Assembly: GCA_026416775.1 (NCBI GenBank)
Contig: JAOAEN010000102.1
Coordinates: 1-5,328 of the forward strand
DNA length: 5,328 nt
Direction: 5' to 3'
Source: Dehalococcoidales bacterium
GTDB taxonomy: Bacteria; Chloroflexota; Dehalococcoidia; Dehalococcoidales; RBG-16-60-22
The notes under the pieces were generated by a model. It was not told the origin of the DNA. It worked only from the letters and a program-made list of their open reading frames with translations, and searched no databases. A program made the translations under genes and the position numbers. Below, in pieces: positions 5,280 through 5,328 of the stretch. Positions within the stretch are counted from its first letter, which is position 1, and every line of letters starts with the position of its first letter.

Positions 5280-5328
5280 ATGCATGAAGAGGAATACAGA
5301 AAAGAGGCCCCCCTTTCTGGAATCTCTT
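5280..5328 (+). CDS. Possible start of an unidentified gene, cut by the window end
   Basis: An ATG at 5280 opens a frame reading MHEEEYRKEAPLSGIS to the last complete codon. AAGGA (5265-5269) lies 10 bases upstream as a passable ribosome site. A second ATG at 5284 in another frame reads MKRNTEKRPPFLESL with 14-base spacing and is also open to the edge. With only about 15 residues neither product can be recognised, and either could be chance. The site follows the repeat cluster and would be transcribed away from lepB. Confidence 0.3.
   Translation, partial: MHEEEYRKEAPLSGIS

Overview
This looks like a piece of a bacterial metagenomic contig of roughly 60% GC. It holds five recognisable housekeeping genes plus a short foreign-looking stub at the left edge. 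The gene content is a PcrA/UvrD helicase, an endonuclease-type MutL, a membrane-anchored PF10107-like nuclease, a 'thermophile-type' PyrE and a single-TM signal peptidase I. This content, the protein style and the GC-rich hairpin-forming intergenic repeats make me lean towards Chloroflexota (Dehalococcoidia-like). That placement is inference only, because no marker gene in the window settles it.

Left part, plus strand. Bases 1 to about 130 encode a fragment that reads like a DUF4838 (glycoside-hydrolase-associated) protein and has about 40% GC. Without a stop codon it runs into the C-terminal two thirds of pcrA. The switch falls in a short stretch (121-147) encoding IEKDFPDA, a string plausible in both families, and GC rises abruptly just after it. 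I read this as a chimeric join, most likely an assembly artefact. The N-terminal ATPase part of PcrA is absent. mutL follows pcrA after 6 bases, so the two are probably co-transcribed; both act in DNA repair.

Middle and right part, minus strand. lepB (4894-4343), pyrE (4320-3736) and the nuclease gene (3687-3226) form a compact operon-like run with gaps of 22 and 48 bases. A good sigma-70-type promoter sits just upstream of lepB. The run meets mutL tail to tail with no intergenic base between the two stop codons (3225/3226).

Right edge. About 385 bases (4895-5279) contain no convincing gene. They hold the lepB promoter, a small palindrome over its -35 box, and a dense cluster of inverted and direct repeats (5070-5235) that resembles a REP/MITE-like intergenic repeat. 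A possible plus-strand gene start (5280 or 5284) runs off the end. I see no CRISPR array, transposase, tRNA/rRNA, phage or defence system, and no clearly novel multi-gene system.
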